A stretch of DNA of 64,000 bases from Isoetes taiwanensis (lineage: Eukaryota > Streptophyta > Lycopodiopsida > Isoetales > Isoetaceae): assembly GCA_021234155.1 (NCBI GenBank), contig JAJEKV010000033.1:9333641-9397640 (forward strand). The letters are read 5' to 3'. Made by a program: the position numbers and the translations under genes. This document shows positions 12,017 to 22,476 of the stretch, in pieces. The notes under the pieces were generated by a model that was given only the letters and a program-made list of their open reading frames with translations, made no database searches and was not told where the DNA came from. Each line of letters opens with the position of its first letter. The first letter of the stretch is position 1.

Positions 12017-12546
12017 GATTTCAAAGCAAACCAACAATTTAAAATACCTGCCAGTACCTTCTCTTGGTTGTTGAGGCAGCGTACCCCATTCGGCGCAAGC
12101 GAGCGAGATACCGCTCTTTTTCTCAGTGAAATTAAGGTAAACACCCCTGGCGGCTAGATCCGTATGCGCTAAACCTATTTTGTAAGAACCCTAAAAGATA
12201 TTCTACAGTAGAATCCATATGTTGGTACCATGTAATGTGGACGTATCCCATACTTGGCGTATATGCCTTAAATACCACTTGTGTCCCCTATGCCTAAACC
12301 ACTCTAATGTATCAGAAAGATATAGTAGCTTAAGCAATAGTAATTAATTGGATTTGCCTTTACCATGAAGTCTAAATAGTCAGCTCTTTATCTCTGTCTG
12401 GTATGTACGTCTAAAGGTTATCCCCCCATATAATAAAGAAGTTAATAATAAAGGATAATCATTTCTTACCCCAAGTATTACAAGCCCTTTTTTTTTAAAA
12501 AGAAAGTAGCACCTCAATTTTTCATATTAGGTCATTATTAGACTTA
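12017..12546. other. Non-coding stretch, nothing recognised
   Basis: AT-rich DNA between the unknown minus-strand gene and the LINE. Its left part may hold the promoter of that gene. No domain or repeat seen. Confidence 0.4.
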
Positions 12547-12564
12547 TATCCTTCCACCATTATT
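12547..12564. repeat. LINE target-site duplication, left
   Basis: TATCCTTCCACCATTATT, identical to 16191-16208. It abuts the T run that is the minus-strand poly-A tail of the LINE. Confidence 0.9.
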
Positions 12565-15500
12565 TTTTTTTTTGAAGAACTGTGTCAGCAATATATTAAA
12601 AGAATGGTAATGTTACAAAGCAAGTGAGGAGGAAGGAGAACTGCCCCAAAGAGACAGTGATACCTCAACACTCCACAACAATCGCAACTCTACTCATTGC
12701 ATAAACCGCCATCACCATCTACCACACCCAAGAAGTCCCCGCCAAATGGAAAACTTAAAACTACTAATCCCGGAACACCAAAAGCTTTGAAATAGCTTGT
12801 ACCGAAGTCGAGGGAATCGAGAGGCCAGCAGTTTGAATCCCCCGAAGATCCACAACCGCCGCCGCCTAAATCAACCACACCAACCAAGCCACGACAGATG
12901 CAAGGCTTGTTGCCGCACGAGCTGCCAAGCACCGTGATATACATGAAGCAGCAATTGTTGGCTATTCAATCTCACCAAAACGAGAGCCCCGACCCAATCC
13001 CGTGCAACCCGCAAGTGAGGGCATAAAACCGCATAATGCTCCACGGCCTCAATGATGAAGGCCACAACAAGGGCAAAGAGGGCTCACACCCCGCCTAAAC
13101 CGACTCACAAGGACATTCACCCCGACATACGGTGCACCACCGCCACGTAGCACCCGAACCTTCTGGGGAAGTGAGCTCCATGTCCACGCCCAAACCGAAG
13201 CGCCATCGAGAACCCGGAAGCCGCAGAGACCACTTGCCCGGCGGGGCGAGTGTCATGAATAGCCAGCACCCGGTAACAAGACCGCACAAAACAAGAAGAC
13301 ACAACATCCGGATGAACCTTCCAAACCTGCACCACCACATCATCCTGAGGGACTATAGGTATGTGTAGCGGAATACTCCCCGCCACTTGTTCCCAGATAG
13401 CCCTCCACTGCCCTTCAGCGAAAGCGAGCTCGAAAGAACTCCCACGAAGCTAGCTGACCATCCCAATACCAATCCTCCAAGGTGAGCACAGCAGCTCGCC
13501 TCCAACGGGCTCAAGGTCCCGAAAGCATGCACAAAGGGCGACTAAGGGCAAGTAATGCCAGGGGTAGAGGAACCCACAAGAAAGGAGAAGAGTGGTGATA
13601 AACCGAGGCATAATCTAGCCGGAAGAGCACACGCACGCGATCCCAAGCCCCGAACACCCCGGAGAAAAGGGGATGCATGTGGGAAAGGCGGAGACCATAC
13701 AACAAATTGCCGTGGCAACTCTACATGCATGCACGACTTTCCAAATGCCACACAATGGCGTAAGAGATTGCCACAATAGTGCCGCACCAGGAGAAGATGC
13801 TCCATCCGAGAATGCTCCAAATAAACTTAGAGACCAACACCTTACTATGCAAGTGCCAAATCCGTAATGGCCAAGCCCCCATCCTCCTGGGCGGAGACAC
13901 TTCCACCAAGCCACTTTAACAACCGGCCCTTCATCATCCCCCCCTACACAAAATTTCGAACAATCTTATCCAAAGCCTGTGATCTTACCCTCGGGAGCTA
14001 ACATCGCAGATGTCAGATACACATGAGTGCTACAAAGTACCGACTTGGCAATAGTGATCCTACCCGCCATGGACAACTTGCTACCCTTCCACCAATTGAG
14101 GTGTTTACGCAACCCCCCCAGCAAAATCTCATCCCACACCCTCCCCATGGAAACATCCCTCCAAAGGGAATACCCAACATACTTAGTACACACATTATCC
14201 GGAAGCACCTTCCAAGGGAATAGAGCCAAACAAGGGGGGAGGCGAGTCAATGGGCCCATAATGCTGAGCATTTGCCCCAATTCGTAAGAATGCCCGAGGC
14301 CAAGGAGAAAGTATCCAAAAACCCTTCACATTCCAAATTCCTCTCTTCTTCGCCACCAAGAAGAGGAAAGTGTCATCGCAAACCGTTAATAATCTGGCCG
14401 ACTACCATCCCGCATCCCAAGCCCATCCACCACCCCCTCCTCCACTGCAGCCCAAAAACAATCGAGACAAAGGCCTCCGCCACAATCGTGAACAAAAATG
14501 GTGCCAAAGGGCACCCCCGACGCACCCTCCGCCTAAGGAGAAAAGGCGGAGGGTTCACCCTGGCACACCACCGTAGAGCCCGCGGCCGACCTATGCCTTC
14601 ATGATCGTGTCTCGTAAAGCGTGGACCACACCAACGCTAACATCATGGCGTACAAGAACTCCCCAACGGACACTATCATAAGCTTTGGCAAAGTCAAGCT
14701 TAAGATAGGCAATGCCTTGACTGTTCTCTGGCCCAATAAAGGCCCTCATAAGTCGCGGCAACATTAGTCAAAATGTTCCTCCCATGAACAAACCCAGATC
14801 GCACCTTACTAATGGAAGAAGTCAACACCGCTTCAACTTTCGGCCAGGGGCTTTTCGCAATAATCTTGTACACGAGAGGACAACAAGGATATAGGCCTCC
14901 AATCATTAATAGTAGAAGGCTGCTTAACCTTAGGAATCAAGGAAATGCATGCGGTATTCAAGATCCTATCCATGTGAGAAGACTGCAGCAACTCAAGATA
15001 CACCTGGTACACAGACTCACCAGCCCACTCCCAATAAGTCTGAAAGAACTCCACGAGGGGATGCCATCCAGACCGGGACATTTATCCTTGGCCATGCACA
15101 TACATGCCTCCGCTAAATCCTCTCTCGAGAGCTCCCCGCCCAAGCTCTCACGTTGGTGCGGCAAAATAGATGGCTTAACAGCCCCCAAAACAAGCTCCCC
15201 GCATCTCCTGCGCTCATAGGGAAGAGTGCGCTGCGCAAAACCCCCCGAGAAATGAGCATGCACATACCTCTGCAACTTCGGGGGGATCCTCCAAAGTCCA
15301 GCCATCGAGGCAAAGCAAGGGGCGCCATAGATCTTTGCGATATCGCTGCGCTAGCTGCTCTGAAGAACACCGACGAACTTGTATCCCCCTCCTTCAACCA
15401 GGTAAGGGCTGCCTTCACACGCGCCTCATGCACTTTAACCTGCTCCAAAGCAACAATACGCTGCAACACTGCATTCTCCCTAATGCCATCAGAAGGCTGC

Positions 15501-16190
15501 GCCCGAATCTTCTCCAACTCCTGATAAAGACTATGCAACTCCCCGCCGCCTCGCCGCGACACGCCGCCTACCAAAGACCTTAGCAAAACGCTTCACCCCC
15601 GCCAACGCGGTAGCCACCATACCGACATATACCCTTCAGGAGATGAAAAGGTATCAAGCCACAACTCGGCACCGGGGCGAAATCCGACATCGGTGGCCGG
15701 GTGTTCAAACGGAACACCGTCCGAGAAGGCCGAGAGGCAACCGCACCCTGACTGGACAAAACCTGAGGGTAATGATCAGAAATGGAGGTAGACAGAATGT
15801 TACTCCGGCGCAAAGAGGGCACACCATCCAATGCGCATGGGGAAGCATAAGACCGGGTCATGCCTAGCATACGCCCTACCAAGCACCAATCTGCCTATTA
15901 CAATAGGTGAAAGACAAGTCCCCAGGGACCTCAACCAAGGCCAAATCCTGCAACAAACGAGACCACTGGTCCCTCTCAAATCCCTGCACAAGTTGGGTGC
16001 CAGAACCAGAGCGATCTTCTACTCGCTCTACCATATTGAAATCCCCTAACAACAACCAAGCAACCTGCAACCCACCAAGGGCTCGCAACTTATTCCGGAC
16101 TATGGCCCACAAAGCACCCCGCTGAGAAGGCTGATTAGGGGCATAAACATTAACAATCCCCCACTCTTGCCCGCCCTCCAACCACTTAAT
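12565..16190 (-). mobile_element. 5'-truncated L1-type LINE, ORF2 decayed
   Basis: Non-LTR retrotransposon on the minus strand, bounded by an 18-bp duplication and ending in a short A tail (T run from 12565). Reading from the 5' end in shifting frames: C-terminal half of the APE-type endonuclease (VNVYAPNQPSQR and LLLGDFNMVERVEDRSG near 16.1 kb; SDHYP near 15.8 kb), the linker with WLKEGDT (15.4 kb), and the reverse transcriptase (KDKCPGLDGIP, then SLIPKVKQPSTINDWRPISL near 15.0 kb; GFVHGRNIL near 14.8 kb; RRGCPLAP near 14.5 kb). After these come the thumb region (WKGSKLSMAGRITIAKSVL, 14.1 kb) and a zinc-finger-like C-terminus (13.0-13.4 kb). ORF1 and the first half of the endonuclease are absent, as expected from truncated target-primed reverse transcription. 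Several frameshifts make it non-functional. Confidence 0.92.
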
Positions 16191-16208
16191 TATCCTTCCA
16201 CCATTATT
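16191..16208. repeat. LINE target-site duplication, right
   Basis: Same 18 bases as 12547-12564. It directly follows the truncated 5' end of the LINE. Confidence 0.9.
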
Positions 16209-17142
16209 GATGTTTATTCAATTATTTTTTCAAACCAAGTTTTACAATTACATATCACCTTAGCACTAAGGTTTGAAGATATACGTAGCCGTATTTATTG
16301 TTGCCCCCATATTGATCATGGATTCTATATTAAAATGGCCAAGTCAACCTTTCAACTTTAGATGGCTAATCTCTTTAAGTCCATGGTGCTATTTTCATGC
16401 CTTTAGATAAATTCATGACACTAACTGTTAGAAAACTTATGGCTTTCAACATTAACCTATCCAACCTATTGGATATATGTATATGTATATTTATACAAGT
16501 TTTTGTACTATCAATGGGTCCGTCAGCTATGGCTTATGAACATATGGGAGTAAAATCCAACCTTAAAAAAATCAGTATTTATAATTGAGTGCACGTCTTG
16601 TTTGAGATTTTACCTTCTTAATTGTCCTGTCGCAACAAATGGAAGCATGCATCTAGTCCAAAGTCATGAATCGCCATTGTTGATAAATCACAGTGAAGAG
16701 TTTATCAAGAAAGTTGAAGTTATATTAATGGGCGAGGTCAAACTGAAAAGCAAAGCTACATTTGAATGAAACTAAAAGAGTCGAGTTAAATGAATAACTC
16801 AAAGTCAAAATATACTTATTTAGCAAAAGTTAAGTTCAATTCAGTGTTTCCTATGTATAATATCATAGTCTTTGTCCTAACATATAGTCATAGGTCAATC
16901 CCAAAATTTTGTTCTTTCGAGTCGAATTCAAGTATCATAAATGGCAATATGCATCTAGTCCAATGTCACGAGGTTTTAAGCTAAATCCCTTGCCCAATAA
17001 ATTCAATGTAGCTCGTCATTATTTATTAGAATTTCTAGCAGTCAGAAGCTCACATTGTTTATTAGAATTTCTTCATCCACAGAGTAAGAATAATTCAACG
17101 ATCCTTTTTTTGGAAATTTTAAAATTGCTGGAATTACCCCCC
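16209..17142. other. Non-coding stretch with a short repeated phrase
   Basis: AT-rich. The phrase GCATCTAGTCCAA(A/T)GTCA occurs near 16650 and again near 16950, a weak sign of an old duplication. No gene was found. Confidence 0.4.
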
Positions 17143-17165
17143 TTGTCCATAGAGATTTTGATCTC
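17143..17165 (+). repeat. Inverted repeat, left arm
   Basis: Twenty-three bases beginning TTGTCCATAGAG and ending TTTTGATCTC, perfectly inverted at 22285-22307. Just inside lies the small palindrome CGTCGAT...ATCGACG; the right arm has the same inner palindrome. A partial direct repeat (ATCGACGG.TTGGATG.AGCCAC) recurs at 17190 and 17263. Confidence 0.8.
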
Positions 17166-17433
17166 GAGCGTCGATTGTGAAATCGACGGTTTGGATGCAG
17201 CCACCTCGTCATTACGTGACCAGCCCCCTTATTAAGTAGAGGTTGATCGTAGCCGTTGAAACGGAAATCGACGGCTTGGATGTAGCCACGTGGGCTCTAA
17301 TCTGGAGGTTGCATTGGAATGTTATTATGATATATTGACCCTTGTTAATTGTTTTTAATGGGTATGCCGAAAAGGTTTTTTCTTCTTCTTTTTTTTTCTT
17401 TTTTTTTTCCTGTGTTGTGCCTTATGGGAGTTG

Positions 17434-17517
17434 ATGGCTCCTGACAATCTCTCCTATTCAGTGAGGCAGTACGTGGCGTTGCATAAAGAAAATCTTGAGT
17501 GCATTTTGCAAGCGAAG
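17434..17517 (+). CDS. Possible first exon of an unknown gene
   Basis: ATG at 17434 and 28 open codons (MAPDNLSYSVRQYVALHKEN, then LECILQAK) end exactly at a GTGAGT donor. A pyrimidine-rich stretch lies upstream. No convincing in-phase second exon was found in the following 1 kb, so this is either an isolated relic or a first exon with a long intron. Function unknown. Confidence 0.3.
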
Positions 17518-17860
17518 GTGAGTAGTACCACAACATGGGTGAAAAACTTTATAGCCAGCCAAAACCTGAAGAAAAAGCTTATGAATACGTGTCTAGGAGC
17601 TATATTGTTGTAATGTCAATTGACATGTTCCCTTGTTAAAAGTTAGTGGGATCTTGTATGGTGATAAGGTTCGCAAAAGATCTTTCTATGGTTTTTTAAA
17701 GGTTTGGGTAAGGTTTTAATATTTGGATTTGGCTTTTTTTCCTTTTTGTTCCTGGTTAATTTTAGAAAGCAGAGGTTCTTGAATTTTTCTTTTTCTGGTC
17801 GCGCTGTGATTCATGCATCCGCGAATTGGGAAGAGGACTTTCTTGAACAGGTTTTCCTGA

Positions 17861-18180
17861 GCAGCGGTGGCTAGCGGCAGCGGTGGCTAGCGGCATCCCA
17901 GCTCTGTTATGGCACGGTTTTGGTTTTGGCACGGTTTTTGGGATAAACACTATGTACAGAGCATATCCTTTGGTTGCAGGAGCAGCTTGCCGGATCCGGG
18001 TGCACACTAGTTTGGGTTCGTCGGGGTTCAACTCCCCGCCAGTCCTTCACAGATTTTTGCTTTTTGCTTGGTTCTTGTTCTTCACAGATTTTTGCTTCGT
18101 TCTTGTTCTTCACAGTTTTTCGGTTGGTTCTTGCTTGGTTCTTGCTTTGGATTCGTCGGGGTTCAACTCCCCTCCCAGTT
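17861..18180. repeat. Short tandem repeats and a repeated T-arm-like phrase
   Basis: GCAGCGGTGGCTAGCG is repeated at 17861-17893. GGTTCTTG(T/C)TC with TTCACAGATTTTTGCTT repeats between 18045 and 18130. The phrase TTCGTCGGGGTTCAACTCCCC type (a box-B-like GGGGTTCAACTCCCC core) occurs near 18018 and 18153. This may be a tRNA-related SINE remnant; no box A was identified. Confidence 0.4.
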
Positions 18181-18782
18181 CTTTTCCTTGCTGTATTGCG
18201 ATTTTGCACATTCCAGATTGGAGTGGATCTCCAGGGGATTTATCCCCTGTTCGTCTGTCACCACGTTGAAGAGGCTGCTCTGCGTTGGCCTACATGTATT
18301 TATACATATATACGTATTCGTTGTTTGAACTTGGGAATCTAATGGTTTAAAACCCAATGGTTCAGTTAAAAAAAAAATTGTGATAAGGTATGTGATAAGG
18401 TATGTGATAGTGTAAGCCAAAGAGTTTTTCTATGTGGAATAATTTTTATCCCGTTTCTATGCAATTGAATGCAACTGTAGCTTTCTGTTGGGCAGAAAAT
18501 GGCTACATAGTTCAATCCATGCATGACTAAAATCCTAGTTAAAGAGCATAGTAGTTGTGGTCTATCTATATTCTTTAAATTTTGTCCTTTTATAGCAACT
18601 TGATTGATGGGACCATTGAGGAGGAGGCAATAGGAGGCTTAAGTACGCTGCCAGAGTATTTGAAAATTGTTCAGTCTTCATAAAATAGTCCAAATCTAGC
18701 ACCATGTAGCAAATATCCTGCAAGCATGGCATTGACTGAAAGTGCTCTTTCCAGCATTTTGCAGTCAAAGTGCTCTTTATCG

Positions 18783-19157
18783 TTACCTAAGGATATTGAT
18801 CTGCCAATAAAAAGACCTTGCTAGATCAAATGTGGTCTGGTGGGCTTTATGCCTTCCTGTAGCATCTTTTGGAAATAACGCAGAGGTAGTTCGTAATATA
18901 AGGACTAGCAGAGGGTTTTGAACCCCGTGAATGTGCATGTTCTTAAAATATTCTAATGCAAGGCTAAGTTTTGTTTCTTGTGAATGCCCTGCAATCATTG
19001 TATTCCATGATCTTGCCATCATTGTATTCCATGATACCGTGTCCTTCAAAAGCAACTTCTTAAAGGTTTCAGATGCTTCAGCAAGGTTATCTAGCATCCC
19101 CACATCTATTAAACTATTACAACTGTGTATAATCCTTTTAAAGAGCTTGTTGCACAT
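18783..19157 (-). pseudogene. PPR protein gene fragment
   Basis: Translates to two or three degenerate pentatricopeptide repeats (NSLIDVGMLDNLAEASETF, KDTVSWNTMMA, SWNTMIAGHSQE, LALEYFKNMHIHGVQ). PPR proteins bind organellar RNA. A local duplication of TCATTGTATTCCATGAT (around 18993-19037) has doubled the WNTMI motif, and the fragment has no start, no upstream repeats and no E/DYW tail. It is a relic rather than a gene. Confidence 0.75.
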
Positions 19158-19716
19158 ACCTTGAGGACTACGACATAAATATGACTGTTTCTAGTACCTG
19201 GCGTCTATATTGCATAAAAAATTTCTACATATGGTATAGTAAGGTAATCCAATACACATCTTGTGGCTCTGGAGCCCATTCCGTCAACCACAATGTTCGA
19301 TTTTTTATTTGCTCTATTTGCGCACAGACAGTCGTTCCCCCTTGCTTGAAATGAAACAAATGCCACTGGTAACTTTTTTTTCTTTTCATCCTCAAGAATC
19401 CATTTTCAGTCTTTTGCAGCTTGAACCAGCAAAAAATATAATTCTTTTATCTAATTAAGCATAGACAAATGCATTTGTTAATTAACACTAAGAATCTAGA
19501 TTTACCTCTTCCATGAGCCTGTTGATTTAATGATGCTCATGATTCTAAAAGTTTGATACACACATGTCCCAGATGCACATCCAACGCCTATGCAATTTAA
19601 CTAAAATGCAGAATCTGCTTGATTTAGTGTGTGCTTACGCTCTCTAACCAAAGCACACTACAGATCGACAAACTACAAATGCAAACGAATTATGCATTTA
19701 AGTAGGGAAATGATAC

Positions 19717-20696
19717 CGTTAGAAAGATCTACCCAGGCGAATTTGGTTCCTCGGCCGGCATTCAAGTTTAAACCTGCATTCATAGAAATGAGCAGGTCCG
19801 AATTGAAAGTAACAGGCATGGACTTAAAGGAAAATAGTGCAGCAGAACAGGCAGACCTCCTCAGGCCTTCACGCCTCTCTTCCTGCAACTGTGCTCATAT
19901 ATCGCTACAATAAATTTCAAAAACCCCAGACCTAAACCGATGCTTCAGGCCCCCCTTGTGGGAATCACCTGCACAGCATGAAACCTAGATTATATTTCAT
20001 TAGCTGCACGTTTTGCAAAATTTCAAAGCACGAAACAGACCTCACGGTGCAGATGAGCATCCAAATGAAAATTGTCGATGATGACATCAAGAAAAGTCTG
20101 ATGTGGCTCCATCTTCACATGAGCAATACCAGGTGCCTGCCTCCCATTGGAAACCATCTGGCTCTGCATTTCCTTCTGTTGTGGACAATGAAGTGAACCA
20201 TGCATCCTGCATGATCAGGTTTCAAGGTTAGGAAAAAAAGGAAGGCTGGTATAGCTCTAGTGAACATTGTTCAGGCCTAAGTAAGCATTGATGCATGGAA
20301 AAATCCTCAGGTTGAGCCCAAGGCAGAATTGAAGTTTGTTTTATATGCCAAGGCATAAGTATGGCCAACCTTCATGTTCTCAAGGTCACTATCAGGTCCA
20401 AGGCAGATGAGCATAGTTACTTGGCTTTCCTCCGTAGCATAATTTGTAGCTAAAATCAGTCCCAAACTCAAGCCGTTATTTGTATCAGTGATTCTGGTAT
20501 ACCAGCCTTCAAACGATCAGAACTCGCACACAGGGCAGCCAAAAGCAGATCTGGTGATATGAGAAATAGAGCAAACTTACCTCGCCAAAAATGGCAGACC
20601 CTGAAACATACCTTGGCTGTCGGTGCTCAGCCCCAGCATTTGGCGCTCAAAACCCCAGTAAAATCCAGGCAAATGAAGATTATGAAAAGCTCTCTT
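19717..20696 (-). CDS. Three in-phase exons of an unrecognised gene
   Basis: Exons 20581-20696, 20041-20206 and 19717-19882 on the minus strand chain perfectly. The first begins after TTCTAG and ends in phase 2 on GTAAGT. The second begins after TGCAG, ends in phase 0 on GTCTGT and takes up the phase-2 codon as Arg. The third begins after TTGCAG in phase 0 and ends on GTATCA. Together they give about 149 residues including FYWGFERQMLGLSTDSQGMF, FLDVIIDNFHLDAHLHRE and LNLNAGRGTKFAWVDLSN. No family was recognised. Further exons must exist on both sides; candidate pieces near 21.6-21.8 kb could not be joined in phase. It lies between the arms of the 17143/22285 inverted repeat, so it may be a captured gene fragment. 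Confidence 0.45.
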
Positions 20697-20719
20697 CTAG
20701 AACCAATTTGAAACCACAT

Positions 20720-22284
20720 ATTACATCAGATGTATGGCGCCATAGCTGGCCTGAGCACCGAAACACTCCAATTAAACACGAGAAACCGGGATATTGAATT
20801 GATGGGTAGGTTTAAATGATAGCTGTAATGCTATCTCTGGAAATACAACAAAAAGAGCACCCGTTATGCCACAAAGTGTAGCCATGCCTCTCTGTTTGCA
20901 ACACATCTCAAAGACAGATCTATGTCTCAAAGCATGATGTGCCCATCCTCTAACAACATTTTGTAGCTTTAAATCCCTGTATATATTCAACAAATGCAAC
21001 TGGAAAGAGGACCGCTTATAAGTGACATACGTAGCCTTTTTTTGTTTCGATTTAAGAGGAGAGATGTTATCGATAAAACTGTAACATGATCTCAAGACGC
21101 TGGAATACCAAGATCTGGAAACACAATAAGAATAACCGCCCGACATAACCACTCTGTTAAGCGCAAAAGGGCAAGCACTGCACTAAATTTTTTGAATGCA
21201 TTTAGAGCAACCAAGCTGCAGTGGCTGAATCTTATAGTCCGGCATAGCCATAGACGCTGGAATACCAAGATCTGGAAACACAATAAGAATAACCGCCCTA
21301 CAATAGTTTCACATGATGCTATATGCCAAACACATGGTTTAAGCTCAAGATAATATTCTGCAGCAGAAGAGCAAATGTGTCAGTTCTTGCAGACAAATTC
21401 ATAAAATAGATGGATTAGCTGTGATCTTACCTATCTGAACCAAAAGGTTACTCACACAAACAAGAATAAGTCAAATTGACAGAAAAGATGCTAGAACATA
21501 TCGAAATTGTTCCAATGGCCATGGATTCTGAAACTTAAATGTTTCGGGCAGCGGCCATGTATTCCAGATCATCCGAAACTGAGAATTGCCGGTGCACATC
21601 TGCTCTGTGGACGCACATCTTGCATTATTAATATAGGGAAAAAGTAAACCTAAGTTTCAGAGCACAAAAATGGCAACTACCTGATATGGATGCCCATTTT
21701 TATCAGAAAATGCTCTGGGGTTTCTCCAAATCGGCTCCAAAGCACCATTTTTGGATTCAAGCTTCAGTTTAGAATCCAACTTGAGTGTGGAAGATCGATA
21801 ACATGCCGGCATGAGCGCCAACAAATCATACAGGCGGCCATATTGGCGCCAGAAAAAACTCGCGGCAGAACCCCGAAATACAGAGAGTAAACAAAATACA
21901 CGAGGTCCACCTCATGTTGTGCATTTAATTTCGATGGCTTCGTAACCAGGAAGATCACGTCTATGGCATTGCATTTTTTTTTGCCACATCATCATAAAAA
22001 CAAAATGCCCATAATTGCATATGCCACCTCATCACTTGGCATTAAATACAATAAATATACGTGGCTATGGCTATGCATTAATACTTTTGAATATCATTTG
22101 CCACATCATAGTGCATTAATGAAATTAACAATGGTCAGATTTTTTAAATAACGGTCTAGATTAGATGCCCTAATTTGAAGGGCATAGATTAAATGCCCTA
22201 AAAATTGCACCTTCCTAGTAACTTCTCCAAGGGGGCTTATTTGGGGCTTTTGTTGTGGACCGTCGATGGTATACATCGACGGTT
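20720..22284. other. Mostly non-coding, with a 46-bp direct repeat
   Basis: GACGCTGGAATACCAAGATC and the following 26 bases occur at about 21095-21140 and again at 21251-21297. Exon-like pieces near 21.6-21.8 kb (minus strand) end on possible donors but do not join in phase with the neighbouring gene. Confidence 0.5.
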
Positions 22285-22307
22285 GAGATCAAAATCTCTA
22301 TGGACAA
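22285..22307 (-). repeat. Inverted repeat, right arm
   Basis: Exact inverse of 17143-17165, again with an inner CGTCGAT...ATCGACG palindrome. No clear target-site duplication flanks the pair. Confidence 0.8.
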
Positions 22308-22325
22308 AAGTTATTGTATATATAT

Positions 22326-22362
22326 TATGATATGATATGATATGATATGATATGATATGATA
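22326..22362. repeat. (ATGAT)n microsatellite
   Basis: About seven units of the pentamer TATGA/ATGAT just outside the right arm of the inverted repeat. Confidence 0.95.
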
Positions 22363-22433
22363 TATGTAAAAATTACCTACCTCCTAACGGGAGGAGAGAT
22401 AGTGCCCTGTAAAAGAAGCATAGGGAGATGAGG

Positions 22434-22458
22434 AGGTCCCTATATTACTTAGGGACCT
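22434..22458. terminator. Hairpin 3' of the RT gene
   Basis: AGGTCCCTA, a 7-base loop, then TAGGGACCT: a perfect 9-bp stem. Flanking GAGG and CCTC can extend it. It starts about 20 bases beyond the stop codon of the reverse transcriptase gene on the minus strand. A structural role at the element's 3' end is possible but unproven. Confidence 0.6.
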
Positions 22459-22476
22459 ACCTCACCACCTAAAAGT

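Noticed and set aside
11834-12037. First coding exon (MKGKIAYQ...) of the 9970-11809 gene
   Set aside because: Its donor leaves phase 2, and every nearby acceptor would create a stop or a wrong frame; treated as possible leader.
13095-14604. Numerous plus- and minus-strand open frames of 60-110 codons
   Set aside because: They overlap decayed LINE ORF2; only the frames matching RT and adjoining regions are meaningful.
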